The notes below the pieces were generated by a model that had not been told where the DNA came from, did no database searches, and saw only the letters and a list, made by a program, of their open reading frames with translations. This document shows positions 5,291-5,306 of a stretch of DNA of 5,306 nt, piece by piece (the first letter of the stretch is position 1; each line of letters starts with the position of its first letter). A program made the translations under genes and the position numbers. The stretch comes from Bacillota bacterium (GTDB taxonomy: Bacteria > Bacillota > Clostridia > UBA1381), in NCBI GenBank assembly GCA_021203665.1, contig JAJQAT010000162.1, positions 1-5,306 of the forward strand. Reading direction: 5' to 3'.

Positions 5291-5306
5291 TTACAAAAAT
5301 ATGCTT

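Overview
The window looks like chromosomal DNA from a Gram-positive, anaerobe-type Firmicute of the class Clostridia. The reasons are strong GGAGG-type ribosome binding sites, tight co-directional gene packing, mixed A/T-rich and GC-rich codon use with many ATA, AAA and AAG codons, and an exported protein with a 'copper amine oxidase N-terminal-like' domain, which is typical of Clostridia and Paenibacillus. The genus cannot be named from this sequence alone. All six confident genes lie on the + strand.

Layout: positions 1-184 are non-coding and hold an extended -10 promoter (TGCTATAAT) and a roughly 155-nt leader with an 11-bp terminator-like hairpin and competing helices. Next come four tightly packed tryptophan biosynthesis genes: trpD (185-1195), trpC (1208-1987), trpF (1977-2579, overlapping trpC by 11 nt) and trpA (2582-3373). 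They encode the four reactions from anthranilate to indole: phosphoribosyl transfer, Amadori isomerisation, ring closure to indole-3-glycerol phosphate, and retro-aldol cleavage. A GC-rich hairpin without a U-tract spans the trpA stop codon. It is followed by a secreted two-repeat Cu_amine_oxidN1-domain protein (3402-4616) and a family I inorganic pyrophosphatase (4633-5163). A strong intrinsic terminator (5174-5209) closes the run. The last ~95 nt are non-coding and A/T-rich at the end, with a possible promoter for a gene beyond the window.

The main oddity is what is missing. trpB, normally between trpF and trpA and encoding TrpA's obligate partner, is cleanly absent: the trpF-trpA gap is 2 nt. 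trpE and trpG are not immediately upstream of trpD, where a promoter lies instead. TrpA keeps its catalytic and beta-contact residues, so a trans-encoded TrpB is the simplest expectation. The pyrophosphatase would remove the PPi released by TrpD, although it is a general housekeeping enzyme. I see no mobile element, CRISPR array, tRNA or rRNA, and no clear evidence for an undescribed system. The most testable signals are the split trp operon and the structured leader.
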